Assembly: GCA_001661515.1 (NCBI GenBank)
Contig: LUVW01000009.1
Span: 326,000-389,999 of the forward strand
DNA: 64,000 bases
Direction: 5' to 3'
Source of the DNA: Capniomyces stellatus
Lineage: Eukaryota > Kickxellomycota > Harpellomycetes > Harpellales > Legeriomycetaceae
Part shown: positions 1 through 12,085 of the stretch, piece by piece
Layout of the letters: every line of letters starts with the position of its first letter
Position numbering within the stretch: the first letter of the stretch is position 1
Made by a program: the position numbers and the translations under genes
The notes under the pieces: model-generated
Databases searched by the model: none
Told to the model about the DNA's origin: nothing
The model's input: only the letters and a program-made list of their open reading frames with translations

Positions 1-3000
1 ACTAGGACAATCGAATGTTTTTGCTTTACGTTAATAGGACAACTTTTACATCACTGAGAGCGGTATTAACAGACTGAAGGTGTTTTATTTTCGAAAAGAT
101 GTTTGGAGTCGAATCACAGCTCCAGCGTATAACCAAATAAAATCAAGTATATTCGCCGAGTATAATAATGTAATTTTTAAACAAGTTGATAGTAGACATT
201 GTTTGAGCCTTACTCAAAGTATTAGTATATGTGTTGCTAGCGCGTCTCTCACTACCATTGATGGATCGATTTGATATTTTTTACTCATCAAAATTACTTT
301 TATTTCTTTCTTGTTCTTTGGCTATATCAAACTCGCCAACTTTCTGTTTTTGTGTATTTTTCTGAATCTTTATTCCAACTAGTTTGGCTCAAGCCTTGAT
401 AGCCTGGATAACAGGAGACTAGTCTCGTCTGCGATCAGGCTGTTGCCTAAAGACAAGGGGTTCAGACCAATAGTCAACTTTAAGAAATCCACGGTAACGA
501 TTCTAAACCATCTAAAACAAGTTTTATTAGCCTAACCAATTCCCATCGTTTCAGTGTTATTATTATGAATATACTCCGGTTTTGTTTGGCTTAAGATATG
601 CGCTTGTTTCGGGTCCTGCTACTGTATACTGATGGAATCAATTGTGCAACCAAACTATAATATAGGAAAACCCAACGTCATTGCTACAAAAAGCAACAGA
701 AAAATACAAGTCAAACAACGAGGCACAGTCAGTAAACAAAACATTAAAAAATGTTTTTGAAGTTTTGTCACTTTTAAAGGTACGCAGCGGTCTTGTGGCA
801 TATAGTAGATCCAAGTATGCATTGTTGTTTTATTGGTACTAACAGAAGAGACTGTATATTGTGCTTTTACGTAGTCACACAATGCTAAGGATTTTGGATT
901 CTCGGTTTTTGGGATAGATGATATTTTTAAAAAGTTCCTGGAATACAAGGGTCACTTGAAGAGTACAGGCGTTTTAGGGTATTTGTTGAATATTTTACAC
1001 TGGGGCTGGTATCAGTTTGTGCGCAAGTAGTCATGGGGATAACAAGTGTTTGGATTGCAGTTTAATTTTTTTATTAAATCCAATGAATAGGAATGCACCA
1101 CTATACATAGCAAAGGTTGATATCCGGCAGGCCTATGACTCGGTGGTGGGCGATAAGATTCTAAAAATTGTAGATGATATATTGCCCAAAGTAAGAACCA
1201 TTTAGCTAATACTTATCTGTAACTGTTTGAACCATGCATAGATGCCTGTAGTTGGTTGAAGAGTATCAGATACGAATGTGTACCCATTTTGATTCTTTTA
1301 AGGTGAGACGGTGCTGATGGCGACATATTTGGGTAACAGTTACAGTAACTTTTGGATTGCTTGATTCTGATTTAGGACCTGTACCTCATGCGAAAATACA
1401 CTTCAGTTTGCTTAACTAGAGGAAAACTTGTCAAGGAGTATAAACGGATAGCTTTACAAGCAGGTTGGTACAGAATTATTCAATTATATTCAAATACAAT
1501 AAATACATATACCATATACCACACACCACACACCACACACACAACACAAATATAAAACTAAATATAAAACTAAATATAAAATTATTATTTGCGTATTGTT
1601 GCGTAGGGGTTGCGAGTTCCTCCAAGTCTGTTGCAAAGAAATCGTCTGTAGCACATCGACAGTCAGTGTTTGTAGATGGAGTATCGCTACTATTTTTAAC
1701 CAAGGAGGAAATAATCGCCCTGTTAGACGAGCATATAAACCACAACATTGTTCAGGTAATTGAAAATAACAAACTCCGTGCTTTATCGAGTTGTAGCTTT
1801 ATTTCACTCAACATAGCATCCCTTCCCAATTGTTTTTTTTTGCAAGTTTGGATTTAAACTGATTGACGTGTCAGTAAAAATGGTAATTGACACTATAATA
1901 CACATGATAACCTTAAATTGGCGTTTAGATCCAGAACGAGTTTTATAAACAGAAAGTTGGTATCCCGCAGGGCTCGGTGGTTTCGCCGATATTGTGCAAT
2001 TTATACTTTGGATCTATGGAGAAGAATCATTTGCTGTCATTAGTTTCCAAGGACAGTTTGTTGGTCCGACATGCCGACGACTTTTTGATAATATCGCCTG
2101 ATAAACAAAAAATCAACAGATTCTTGCGAATAATGGACAATGGGTTTGCGGATTACAATTGCAGAATAAATGGCATGAAAACGCTTGTGAACTTTGAAAC
2201 TAAAATTAACGGGCTAAAGGTTCAACAGCTTGTTTCAAATTACGGTAACAAATCCAACTAACGCTTTGTGATACAATGCAATGCAGTTCGAGTTTTGAGT
2301 GTTTTGAATATTAGTCTCAGTACTCGATACTCGCTAATATCGGCATTTCCGTGTCAGCCTTGGCCCTTTTTGGATATGGTCGCTTTTACGTTTTTAAACT
2401 TTTACATCTTTGCACTTTCACGCTTCAATTTGTTCAACCCTACTTTATAATCTCCGAGTAGGCTTTCCGTGGAATGGACTATTGATTGATCAACAGACAC
2501 TGGAAGTTCGATCGGACTATTCTAGATTTTTCAGAAACAGTAGCACTTCTCAACTATATTTACCTGTTGTACTCTGTTTGCTTTTCACCATGATATACGT
2601 ATGCACTGTTTTAGCTGACACTGACGTTTATTTTTACTTGATATCTACTTTTCCCACTACCAATTCCTATTAGATATAAACGCGTCACTAGCAGTAGATG
2701 GTTCAAGCCTACCCGGAACAAGGTTTCAGGCTAAAATGTTTGCGTAAGTGTGTGTTTTTCTTTCTCTACTTTCTTGTTTTTTTAATTTTTTTCTTTCTTT
2801 ATTTTCGAGACTTGCTACTTTTGCGTTCAAACTGGGTAGAATTATGTTGTGAATGTATTCATTAAATATAGCCGCGTTGTCATACCTTCACAAGTTTACC
2901 ATACATACTCTAATTATTTTATGCGAATAGAGCGATAAGCCACCGTCTCAACTCGATATACACCGACCTGTCTCTGAACTCAATACAGACCCTATATGAG

Positions 3001-3693
3001 AATCTATTCCAGAATTTTGTATTTGTTGCGAAAAAATTTCACCAGTATTGCAAGCTGGCTGTAAACGTGGATTTTACGCCAAAGTTCCTGATTTGCCTAA
3101 TCTGGTCGCTTCTTCACTTTTCATATATAACGATAAAGCCTAGATATGATAAGTCAGAGTCACACAAGCTGTCAACCCATCAGCTTCCACTACGACTATC
3201 ATGGTAAAAATATATCGGCTCTAATATTATTAATACTAAAAATACCAACTTTGATGGAAAAAGAGCCAAAAACTTCTATTGGGTTATAAAGGAAATGTTC
3301 TAGGAAATGAGCACAAAGACTAAAATTTTATTTAATTATAAAACTGTTTTTGTTTTTTGTAAACCGATTTAGGTTGGGTTTAAGCGCCTTTTACTTGGTT
3401 CTGAATAGAAAACAGTCACGATATAAAAGCGAGGTATGTTATTTGAGACATTCCTTGGCATCCAAAGGCTTTTCATGCCTGGGTAAATCTATGGAACACA
3501 TAATATGCTCCAAGAGTAACTCTCTGGTGTTTTTCCAGCCATTTTAAACTCGTCGGTCCTTGGCTAGACTTGCAGTATGACTTCTTTGAGGCATCTTTAT
3601 GACCGCTTGAATGTTTTTCTAATGAGAACTGCTTGTCAAGCCAACGCGAGGAGAAAAAAGAAGAGGAAAAAACAAAGCAATTATACAATTTAA
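1..3693 (+). CDS. TERT: Telomerase reverse transcriptase, 5'-truncated by the window edge
   Basis: Catalytic protein of telomerase, which copies the RNA template onto chromosome ends. The TERT motifs occur in order in successive exons. Motif T (NFYITESG, then FYFRKDVWSRI) is near 38-160. Motifs 1/2 (RLLPKDKGFRPIVNF) are near 393-490. Motif A (YIAKVDIRQAYDSV) is near 1105-1190. Motifs B and C (GIPQGSVVSPILC, then ADDFLIISP) are near 1950-2110, followed by motif D/E material and FPWNGLLID near 2459-2490. The thumb (SIYTDLSLNSIQTLYENL) is near 2950-3000, and WLGLSAFYLVLNRKQSRY lies near 3370-3425. The Asp of motif A and Asp-Asp of motif C are present. There are at least ten exons; several borders are not fixed. 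The best end is TAA at 3691-3693 after a Lys/Arg-rich tail, but that last exon is uncertain. The TEN and RNA-binding parts lie left of the window. It converges on GPI2 with about 113 bp between stops. Confidence 0.9.
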
Positions 3694-3806
3694 CGGCTGT
3701 ACATGTCGTGAAGGAAGCCTTATGGGTTAGTTATGTACAATCGGTCTAGCCTCGTCCCAAGGTCCATGGATTTCACTATTATAAGGCAGAAAAAGACACA
3801 AGTCAG

Positions 3807-5193
3807 TTACAATTCAAAAGTTACAGTTGTGCAGTTCCATGGCATAGTTATAGGACTAAGTTCAAACCCGTACTTTTTATATCTCTGGATCCAAATCAGC
3901 CAAATAGGGCAAATAAAAGTAATCACAAACATCAGCAGGAAGTACACAAGAGAAACCGTTTTGTTTATCGGAATAAACATGACAGTAGCGGTTAAAGCAA
4001 GACAAAAAGTCAGCCATATAGATGCCTTTGTCGAAACTTTAACCAGCAGCCGCCGAAACATAGGAAACAGAGTAAATAGCAGCAGCGCCAGAACTAAAAA
4101 AGCAAACACAGAATTGTTGTTTGACAGCCTGCTAGCCAATAAGACACTCGCCAGAACTGCTGCGTTTACCGAAATCGAGCCTGGAAACCTGATGTTTGTC
4201 AAGTTCTTTGTTCCGTAGTCATGTAACACCAGATTTACCATAAAAAACACCACAGACAATGCCCAAATGGTGTCGTTGCTAGTATCCTCAGTAAGCGTTC
4301 TTAAAACTGGTGATAGAAAGTACAGAATAAACATCAAGTTGGCTACTCCTCTCAACATCCTCATCCCTATTTGTCCAGTTTAGTAACCGTCAGTGAATTG
4401 GCATGTATTTTAAACTCTTATCACAATCTTCCTTTTCATTTTTTTTTCTTTACTTTGATTTTCCCCTCCCTCTTTTTTTTGGTTCTGCAGTATGCAGCAA
4501 TTTGATTGAGAATTGGGTTTTAGCTACATTATTCTCTTTGTTTCTCTCCTCATTTTTACAAAACACCAAATTTACACAACTAAAGGATGCATACTTACTC
4601 AGCACTCGCAGCTTCACCACTTTGTATGTGACCGCCAAGAAATCCCAAAGTATCGAGCCGGTCACCAATCCAATAATCCCAAAAAGCAACAAAGCATACT
4701 CTGTTATATCTCCATTGTCCAGAAGAATAAACAACCCAATGAATATGATAATACTTGAAAAGTGTTGAGTGACGACTATCGATTCGGTTACGACTGTCCA
4801 GTAATCATAGATCTTTACATTTACTATTAAAAACAGAAAAAGCAAACGAAATTAATCAATCTTCCCAACTCAGCCCATTATTGTCCAAGCTTCATTGTTT
4901 GATTTACCAACTCTGTTTCCAATCCAGCGGTTGAATCATCAGCCGTGTTTACTTGAAGAAGAAGAAAAAGGCAGACACCTACCGTTTTTTTGCATCTCCC
5001 TTAAAAATGTTTCATCGACATAATCGTCTGGATACTCTTGCTTTATATACAGCTTTTTCCTCCATGTCGTCTGTTTTTCGTGATTTCGTTGGACATAATT
5101 CAATTCCGGAGATACGCTAAATCCTTTTACTTTTGATTGTTTGGCTTTGTCTTCGTTGACAAGTTTATTTTTCCCGGGTTTCTTGCTATTCAT
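3807..5193 (-). CDS. GPI2: GPI-GlcNAc transferase subunit GPI2/PIG-C
   Basis: Membrane subunit of the ER complex that makes GlcNAc-phosphatidylinositol, the first step of GPI-anchor synthesis. Three exons: 4983-5193, 4599-4823 and 3807-4366, giving 331 aa. The N-terminus has the family pattern Y-P-D-D-Y-V-D-E-T-F-L. Exon 2 has DYWTVVTESIVVTQHFSS. Exon 3 has SPVLRTLTEDTSNDTIWALS and GSISVNAAVLASVLLASRL, all typical of PIG-C. Hydrophobic segments fill the rest. The start is the ATG at 5193; an in-frame upstream TTG is not needed. Intron 2 ends with a TACTAAAC branch site just before AATAG. Length fits the family (about 280-330 aa). The C-terminal P-W motif is present but the final residues diverge from the usual ending. 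Confidence 0.93.
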
Positions 5194-6030
5194 TTTCAAA
5201 CTCTGTCATTGTTTCTAACTTTCATTCTTTAAACTGAACATTCAAAAGCAGGATTTTGCTTGCTTCGGTTTTATTTCTCTACTCTAGTTTTTTTCACTTT
5301 TTTCATTAGTAGTTGTAAATTCTACTTTCCAGCTCTGGATTTAAACTGAGTTGAAAAAAAAAGAAAAAAAACAATCGTAAAGTCCATCATTAGCTCCTCT
5401 CCAATCAAACTGACTATAAACTATTTGGTACAATTAGACGAATAAAAATAAACAAGGAATATATTTTCCTCAATGTATTAAATATTATACAGATTGGATT
5501 TAGTACTACCGAGTGTAAAAATGTAAAAATGCAAAAATGCAAAGTGCAAAGTGCAAAAGCTTAAAAGGATGAATGTTCAAAAGCTTAAAAATATAGAGGT
5601 ACAAAAGCTTAAAAGAATAAATGTACAAAAGCTTAAAAGAGTAAAGGTATAAGATAGATCATGTAAAAGATGAGGGGGTTATTATGGTTTGAAAATGTGC
5701 AAACTGGCTAAGGCCGATGTGTTATTTTGGGCTGTTCAATAAAGTAAACCAAGTATAGATTTACTGGAACCAGCGGGCGTATCGAAGGAAATATTGAAAA
5801 TGCTGGTATCCTCGCTAATATACCACCTGGTCTGGAAACTCACTCTCCACTACTCGTTATCTTGGCAGTTTCTGTTCTAGAGCGCTCTGATATTTTACAA
5901 ATTCAACACAATATTTTTATGATACAATTATTAGTTCATAAGGCTTATTGCGCGCTGCACTTGATAGAAGTCTTATAAAGCATGTAGTTTAACAAATAAT
6001 CAGGAGCAGAAACGCAAAGATGAAGAAAAA
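5194..6030. other. Intergenic, with A/T-rich short repeats
   Basis: This stretch between the GPI2 start and the transporter-like stop has no convincing gene. It holds poly-A/T runs and the repeat block at 5516-5650, listed separately. Confidence 0.6.
5516..5650. repeat. Imperfect A-rich tandem repeats containing AAAAGCTTAAAA
   Basis: The first part repeats short units like GTAAAAAT and GCAAAGT. The second part carries CAAAAGCTTAAAA four times at about 29-bp spacing. This is direct repetition without conserved spacer-repeat alternation, so it is simple intergenic repeat expansion. Confidence 0.7.
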
Positions 6031-6717
6031 TCAACAACTTACTTTTCTCTTTCCTTGTGGGAATACAAAATAGGACGTGTCTCGTGTTATTAGCACGGAT
6101 GTTGCTATGTAAAACGCCATAAGCGAATATAATAGCTCAATGACACCCGCAAGCATCGTTGGAAGTGCGTGTTTAGTCCACATTGCAATAATAATCATGA
6201 GGGCATGTAGATTGATTAACAGGTAAAATAGTATGCTTGCAACATCCGATTTAGAGGACGCAATCAGTATTATTAGACACCAAATTGACCATGGTATAAA
6301 ATTAAAGAGCTCCACGCGGTATTTAAGCTGATTTAAATAGTCGATGTTATCGGTTGGCAATTGTTTAATAATATAACTCGAAGTTCCTCTATTCACCCAC
6401 ATGGCACCAAAAGTCGTGAATACCGATGCATCGAACGTCTGCCCGTTAGCAAACTGCCACATACCTGCTATTATCTGCAGAGCACCGCATACAATAACAT
6501 AACTCCCCGTATTTAACTCGTTGATTTCGTTAATAGAAAGATTTGTGTTTAATATTGTTTCAATAGCGTGCTGAAAAGATGCAATTCCAAGCGAAACCAG
6601 CCCCAATGCTTTTGCGTCACCAAGAGCTTGTCTGATCGGAGCTGCTCTTCTGCCCGACCTAGAATACCTAACTGTAGGCAGGTTTGACTCTTCGTCGTTT
6701 AGAGACCTTCTTGGCAT
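6031..6717 (-). CDS. GPR1/FUN34/YaaH-family membrane protein (acetate transporter-like)
   Basis: A single open exon of 228 aa from the ATG at 6717. The region further upstream is open but has no ATG. The family of six-helix acetate/succinate channels (SatP, Ady2/Ato) is recognised from IIAGMWQFANGQTFDASVF, followed by T-F-G-A-M-W. This corresponds to the family's aGmwefa.gntF...af.s.Gg.W block. Six hydrophobic segments follow the hydrophilic N-terminus. The usual N-P-x-P-L-G signature before the first helix reads G-D-A-K-A-L-G-L, so the pore-entry motif is degraded. The substrate is therefore not safe to infer. The stop TGA directly follows a possible GTAAGT splice donor, so a short extra C-terminal exon cannot be excluded. 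Confidence 0.75.
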   Translation of the reverse strand: MPRRSLNDEESNLPTVRYSRSGRRAAPIRQALGDAKALGLVSLGIASFQHAIETILNTNLSINEINELNTGSYVIVCGALQIIAGMWQFANGQTFDASVFTTFGAMWVNRGTSSYIIKQLPTDNIDYLNQLKYRVELFNFIPWSIWCLIILIASSKSDVASILFYLLINLHALMIIIAMWTKHALPTMLAGVIELLYSLMAFYIATSVLITRDTSYFVFPQGKRKVSC

Positions 6718-8457
6718 TGTTGTCCAGATCCTTGTATTTGCGAATCTCTTTGCTATATTTTTTTTACTCAAGCGGTTTCTTGATAGGGTTAATTTATTAA
6801 GGCTAATCCCGTAGAACAAGCACAGCTCTGGAAATCTTGGAATCTTGGAATACTATTAATGTATTGTGTTATCCTTTTGGTCGTTGTTACTCGGATATTC
6901 AACTCCAGTTAATGCAAAGTAACCAAAAAAAATTTCTATCCTGAAGTTATGCGGTTTCTAGTTTAAAATACACTGGTGTCTTGTTAAATTTTTTTGTTGT
7001 TGCAAGTGACGTCTTGTATACATATATATATTTATCTATATATTATAAGTGCCGTCTTGTACTGTATTTTTTTTAAAAAGATCTAAAAGTGAAGTATGCT
7101 AAAAAAATGGTTTAGTTTAGTTTGAAATTAGTGATGGTTTGCGACTAGGCTTTATTTATGTGATTTGCACCATCACGAAAAATGAAAAATTTGCGGGTTT
7201 TTGTTCTATAATATCCCACTATATTCCACCAGCTTGTTAAATATTCCTTTACTTGATCTAAGAGCTAGCAACCAATTAATTGTATCTAAGCTGTGTTTTA
7301 TCGCCTCGATTATGCTTTTTCCGATTTGAAATTTATATATATCCTTTTCCCTTTTATTGCAATTTGAGATTCATTTCCAAGTTACTTGTAAGTCTGTTCA
7401 TTAGTTGTTTAAACTAAACCGAAACAAAAAAAGTATGGTTAAGCTATAAACAACCTTTGTAGTTCCATGGCTAGCCAAGCACCAAGGACAAGAGAAATAC
7501 AATTTAAATACAGCATTCGGTGGTGTTTTCGTTTGCTATTACCATACTTTCCAATAACTGGTTTAAAATAAAAGTAAGGTGTTTAATTTCCTGTCAGCCT
7601 TTTGGTGTGTGGAATACGCTTTAGCTGTTTGGTTGAGATCTAGTGGTAAAAGCCATATAAAGTTCCAAATCGACACAACATAAACAAACATATATCCAAG
7701 CGTTTATGTACGAAGGCTTGCGCATCTGTTGACACCATTCGTGCTCTTTTGGATTGATTGGGTGTCTGTTTAGTTTTATCAGTATCAGTGTCCACCTTAT
7801 CTGCATAAAAGCGTTGTATTTGACTGTTTTCCATTCAGACAGGATATGTTACTTCAACTAACTAATGCATAAATCTGAAGCATTAATACACTTTTAACCA
7901 ATATCACAGCGTATTCGATCTAAAATATGATTGGTGCACTCGGCTGATATATGTTGTGGGTTGTGGTCGCTTGGGAAAGCCGAAACTGAATCGAACCATA
8001 AAGCACTTTTCAGTTGGATAAGAGCAAAAAATGGCCCATTAAACACAGTGGTGCTTGTTCGCTAATAAGCAAGAGCAAAGTTTTCAATAACATTTATGGG
8101 ATCAAAAAGGCTATAGCAACTATTGATGTACACACATTTGGTGCGGATTATATACCCGTGTTCGTATTATCCAGGTTGGTTAATCAGTGGAAATTAAGGA
8201 AGAGAAATGTGACAGAGATCAAATTTGATCAAAAATCAAAAAAATAACTAAAATAACATGTATCACTTAAAAAATAACGATGGAAAAAAAAAATAATGGT
8301 ACAAGATGAAACTCTCAAAGTTATGTTTGAATTCAAACCTGATTCAGTTTGGTTAATTGAAAGTTCTAAATAAAAATATTTAAGCATAACATATAAGCAA
8401 GAGTAAAAAAAAAAAGCAAGGTAGAATAAAAAGTGGACAAAGACGAATTTATAAAAT
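6718..8457. other. Intergenic between two divergently transcribed genes
   Basis: About 1.7 kb, very AT-rich, and the divergent promoter region of the transporter-like gene and YAE1. Two weak open stretches lie here (7640-7834 minus and 8014-8247 plus). Neither shows a domain, a clear splice partner or low-complexity-free conservation that I recognise, so neither is called. Confidence 0.5.
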
Positions 8458-9362
8458 ATGGTAGATACAACAAAGATTGAAAGCAGCGAGGAATATAGAA
8501 GCCGAATAGTAAACACTGTTGATGATGTGTGGTGCGACTCTGAGGAGGAAATGGAAAGCGAAAAGCGAATCTCAGAGCTGAGTATTCAAAAAGAGCAACA
8601 AGGGTTTGAAAAGGTATAGTATATGTCTCTCTGCCCTTGATAAATAAAGTCAATGATTCTATATTGCTATTGAAGCGCCAAGTATGTTGAATCCACGTGT
8701 GTTTCGCCTGAGATCCAGTAAATAGATTAAATCGACTATACTTTATAGATGGGCTATAGAGAGGGCATTGACAAGGGCAAGGAAGAAACAACCCAAGCCG
8801 GGTTTGACGAAGCATTCTTTAAATCAGTGACCGAATTTATGCAGATTGGCGAAAAAATTGGAGCGTTAAAGCAAGTGTTGTTTCAAGCTTTATTTGTTTA
8901 TTCATTCACTTGGCTTTTATGATTGTAAAAATTGACTGTGAATGATTAGGAGTACAGCAGCTTTTTGTATATACAAAGTGTATTAAAAAGTAGTATTTTA
9001 CTTTTAGAGCAATAAGGGAGATTGGATTATTAAATTCGCCTGAATCAGATAAGGAGGCTGAAAAAGCCATTTCGGATTTAGAGTTTTTGTCGGATAAAAC
9101 GACTATTAAAAGCGGATATATGACAGATAAAAGCACAGGTATGTATTTCCATAAAAATAAAAGTACAGGTATGTTGTGCTTGACGTTTTGAATTGAAGTT
9201 GTGTTGATGTATGCCTTCAATTTTCAAACCTCAAACTGAGCCAGGTAAACTAAAAAGATTGCCAATACGCGTTTAGATACCATTGAGCTAAATGAAAGCG
9301 CCAAAAGGATAGTCAAAAGGGCGGATGAACTTATAAGCAGACTATGTATAAAAGCAGACTAA
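8458..9362 (+). CDS. YAE1: Yae1 family protein, Fe-S cluster delivery adaptor
   Basis: Yae1 with Lto1 recruits the cytosolic Fe-S assembly machinery to the ABC protein Rli1/ABCE1 for ribosome function. Four exons: 8458-8613, 8749-8870, 9008-9138 and 9277-9362, giving 164 aa. Exon 1 has DDVWCDSEEE, the acidic N-terminus. Exon 2 has MGYREGIDKGKEETTQAGFD, the core of the deca-GX3 motif, followed by more G-x3 spaced glycines. Intron 2 begins GCAAGT rather than GT and ends TTTTAG. Only this join keeps the frame and yields the expected ...GALKAIREI. Using the nearby GT donor leads to a stop. The C-terminus is acidic/helical as in the family. Confidence 0.9.
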
Positions 9363-9657
9363 AGTACGTCGAAATGCACTTGGAAAGAGTGAATAAAAGC
9401 AGTTCGATACAGAAACTACGTTTATACCAAAGCTCCAGTGACTCAACCAGGCGTACATCAACAGTAACGTCGAACTGAACTGTACACACATACACATATG
9501 CACACACACCTTTATATATATATATACTATTGTATTAAAGATGTTATAAATAAAGCAAGGCAAGTGGAGAATTGTGGCTTATTTTAGATGTATTATTTAT
9601 TAAACTCAAGAAAGTAATGGTATATAACGTGAAATCAAAACAAACAATCAATCAAGA
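9363..9657. other. Short convergent intergenic region
   Basis: 295 bp between the stops of YAE1 and the COPI epsilon gene. It has a (TA)n/(CA)-rich patch near 9480-9530. No gene is seen. Confidence 0.6.
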
Positions 9658-11236
9658 TCAAGAGTAGTTCTTTGAAACTTCGTCAAACAGGTCGCTCTTT
9701 TGCGAAATATCCTGGAGGAATGGATGGAATGGATACTGGTCCTCCATTTGGCTACGAGTACATAATCACATCAATCAAGTGGGTAAATAACGATTTATCT
9801 ATGTTTAAGGCTAAGGCTAAAGCTAAGGCTAGGTTGTCAAATCAAGTCAAGTCAAAAGCAAAGAATGATTTTCAATAATAAAAAAATATAGTAAATAGTT
9901 TACGACTTAATGCGCTTCTTGGTGTCGCTATCCTTTTCCAACAAGACTGAGCAAATGCTCATGTTGGCAAGAGTATCTGGATTCGCATTGTCCTAATTTT
10001 ATTTCAAGAGTACCAGGTTAACGACTGGATGCTTGGTAACTCTTACTCAAGATAAACTTGGTAAAGTTACATATGCATATATATGTACTTATATATGTAC
10101 TTACCTTGTCCATAGCTTCAAGTAGTATGCTTTCGGCTTCAGGGTATTGGGCAATGTGTATTTTGGAGATAGCTTGGCAGTTCATCAACTTTACTGTGGC
10201 TGTTGATGATATCTGGCCAAGTTCCTCAAAGGTATAAAAAGCCTTGTCGTAATTTTTGCCGCCCTAATTAGTCAAAGGCCACAGTAAAAAATAGCATATT
10301 AGTAAGGTCAGTAAAACTCGAAACCCAGAGTTGACTTGAACATTAAACAGTAATATCGCGCAGAACAAAATGCTCAATATATAATATGGGTTTGTTAAGC
10401 ACTTACAGAGAACAAATAGACCCAAGCCTCTGCTAGTTGAAGGATAAGCGAGTCTTCAAATTTAGACTTTGAGCGAGCAACCAATTGTTCTGCCATATCC
10501 ACTCGGTTAATCATCAGGTATGTTTGGACCATCAGTACCGTGCTATTATAAGGTTTGTGTTAATATGTTTGTTAATGCTTGACGTCTTTTGGGGATTCGC
10601 AATAGCTGAGGAAACAACATCCATTCAGGTTCGGTTCAATAAAATGAATCAAAACCAAAGATGGTCCATTTTATCGCAAATAAGCAATTAAATAATTAAA
10701 TAAAAAATGCAAGAATAAGCATACTATTTTCTCTTTGAATGATTAAATCCTGGTGACAATTATATTGAATTATAAGGAACAAGAAAAGAGGGTTACCATT
10801 CAATGTTTTGAGGATGCAAAGCCAAAAGCTTCATAGTCTCCTCGTATTCGCCTTCGCCTAAGAATACAAGCCCTACCAATACAACAAAGATGGGGCTTGT
10901 GATGTTTGTTTCTGTTTTTAGCAGATTCTGCACCTCCTCAAAGGCAGTCTTGCACCCTGATTCACTGCCTTTTGCCTTTGCTTGGTGGTATCGTACCAAG
11001 GCTTTAGCAGCAGCCAAAGCTCCTGTTTCAGACGACTTTTCTATTTCGGACAGAGCTAGATTGAATTTACTTTGAACAAGATATGCTCTGCATAGCAAAA
11101 CCCTGGCATCTACTTCATCTGCTAACTTTCCTTTTCCTATCCTTGAGGTTAAATTGTTAATCACATTTTGGTACCCTCCAAGGTAAAGCTGAGTTCTAAC
11201 ATCAGCCAGCTCGTCATTTTCAATCTGGTGTGCCAT
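9658..11236 (-). CDS. SEC28: Coatomer subunit epsilon (COPI)
   Basis: Epsilon-COP stabilises alpha-COP in the COPI coat of Golgi-ER vesicles. Five exons: 10797-11236, 10407-10542, 10105-10263, 9904-9992 and 9658-9751, giving 305 aa, close to the usual ~300. Exon 1 starts with D-E-L-A-D-V-R-T-Q-L-Y-L-G-G-Y-Q, the family's N-terminal TPR-like repeat. The exon 1/2 join gives NIECTVLMVQTYLMINRVDMA, matching the conserved middle. The last exon gives HPFLQDISQKSDLFDEV, the family's C-terminal HPF..., and shows that the TAA at 9900-9902 lies inside an intron. TPR-type helices run through most of the protein. The start is the ATG at 11236; an upstream open stretch begins with a non-ATG codon. Confidence 0.93.
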
Positions 11237-12085
11237 CGCGGGAGAATGTATGAGTTTTTTTTTCTTTTTAAATTTGAGTTGCTTGGTGTTTAAAAATAGT
11301 TTAGCTAATGCAAGAATGAAAACACTTTTGAATTGCAATTTAGTGATTGTTTTCGTTTAATAAATTTTGGCTTGATATTTCAATTAGAAAAAAAATAGCC
11401 CAAGACTAGGTAACTTAATTATACAATTTCGTTCGGTTTTTTACCGCAAACAATATTCAGCTAAACACAATTGTGTGATTGTAATTCGGGAATATATTGG
11501 TTTTGAGGCTTTGTACATTTATCATTGGCTAAAGATTTACCAAAGAACTTCCAAATGAAATACACTACAAGTTGGAATTGAAAAGTAAAAAAAGAATAAG
11601 AAAACAATACTAATATCGTCCAAATTCAATGGCAAGAATAAATAGTTATACAGAAACAGCAAAGAGCAAAGAGCAAAGAGCGACACGGTTGTTGGCTTAT
11701 TTCGTCACACCAAAGGCCCGGAGGCCTCCTAGCTAGCCACAAAACATTGATTCAAGTCAAGAATAGGGTTATACTTATGGCCGCGGAATAACGGCCAATG
11801 CACTTTTTAAAAGAAAGCAAATATTATATTACAAGTAAAAGCGGCTACTTTAACAACAAAAACAAAAGCTAATGGCAAGAACTATAACTAAAGACAAAAG
11901 ACAAAAGCAGGTCTGGTGCAAACTATGCCAGTAAGGTGTGGAGAAAGGTGTAAAAAGGTTTTTGATGGCAATAAATTCACGGTCTATCTATCTGAGCAAC
12001 ACGATTTAACTAAAAGTGATAGTCTTATAGCTATTTAGTTAAGGAACAAATAATTATATGTCCATTTGATACAAACAAAGCAGGA
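11237..12085. other. Intergenic
   Basis: About 850 bp between the COPI epsilon start and the stop of the amino-acid transporter. AT-rich with short A-rich repeats such as AAAGAGC near 11655-11680. No gene or RNA is seen. Confidence 0.55.

Noticed and set aside
3733..4218. 161-aa plus-strand open frame
   Set aside because: Antisense to GPI2 exon 3, with no domain.
7621..7834. Two overlapping minus-strand ORFs of about 60 aa
   Set aside because: Overlap in different frames without supporting features.
9672..9878. 68-aa plus-strand ORF
   Set aside because: Antisense to the last exon of the COPI epsilon gene plus simple AAGGCT repeats.
9900..9902. TAA taken as the stop of COPI epsilon
   Set aside because: A GTAAAC donor overlaps it, and splicing to 9751 restores the conserved HPF C-terminus.
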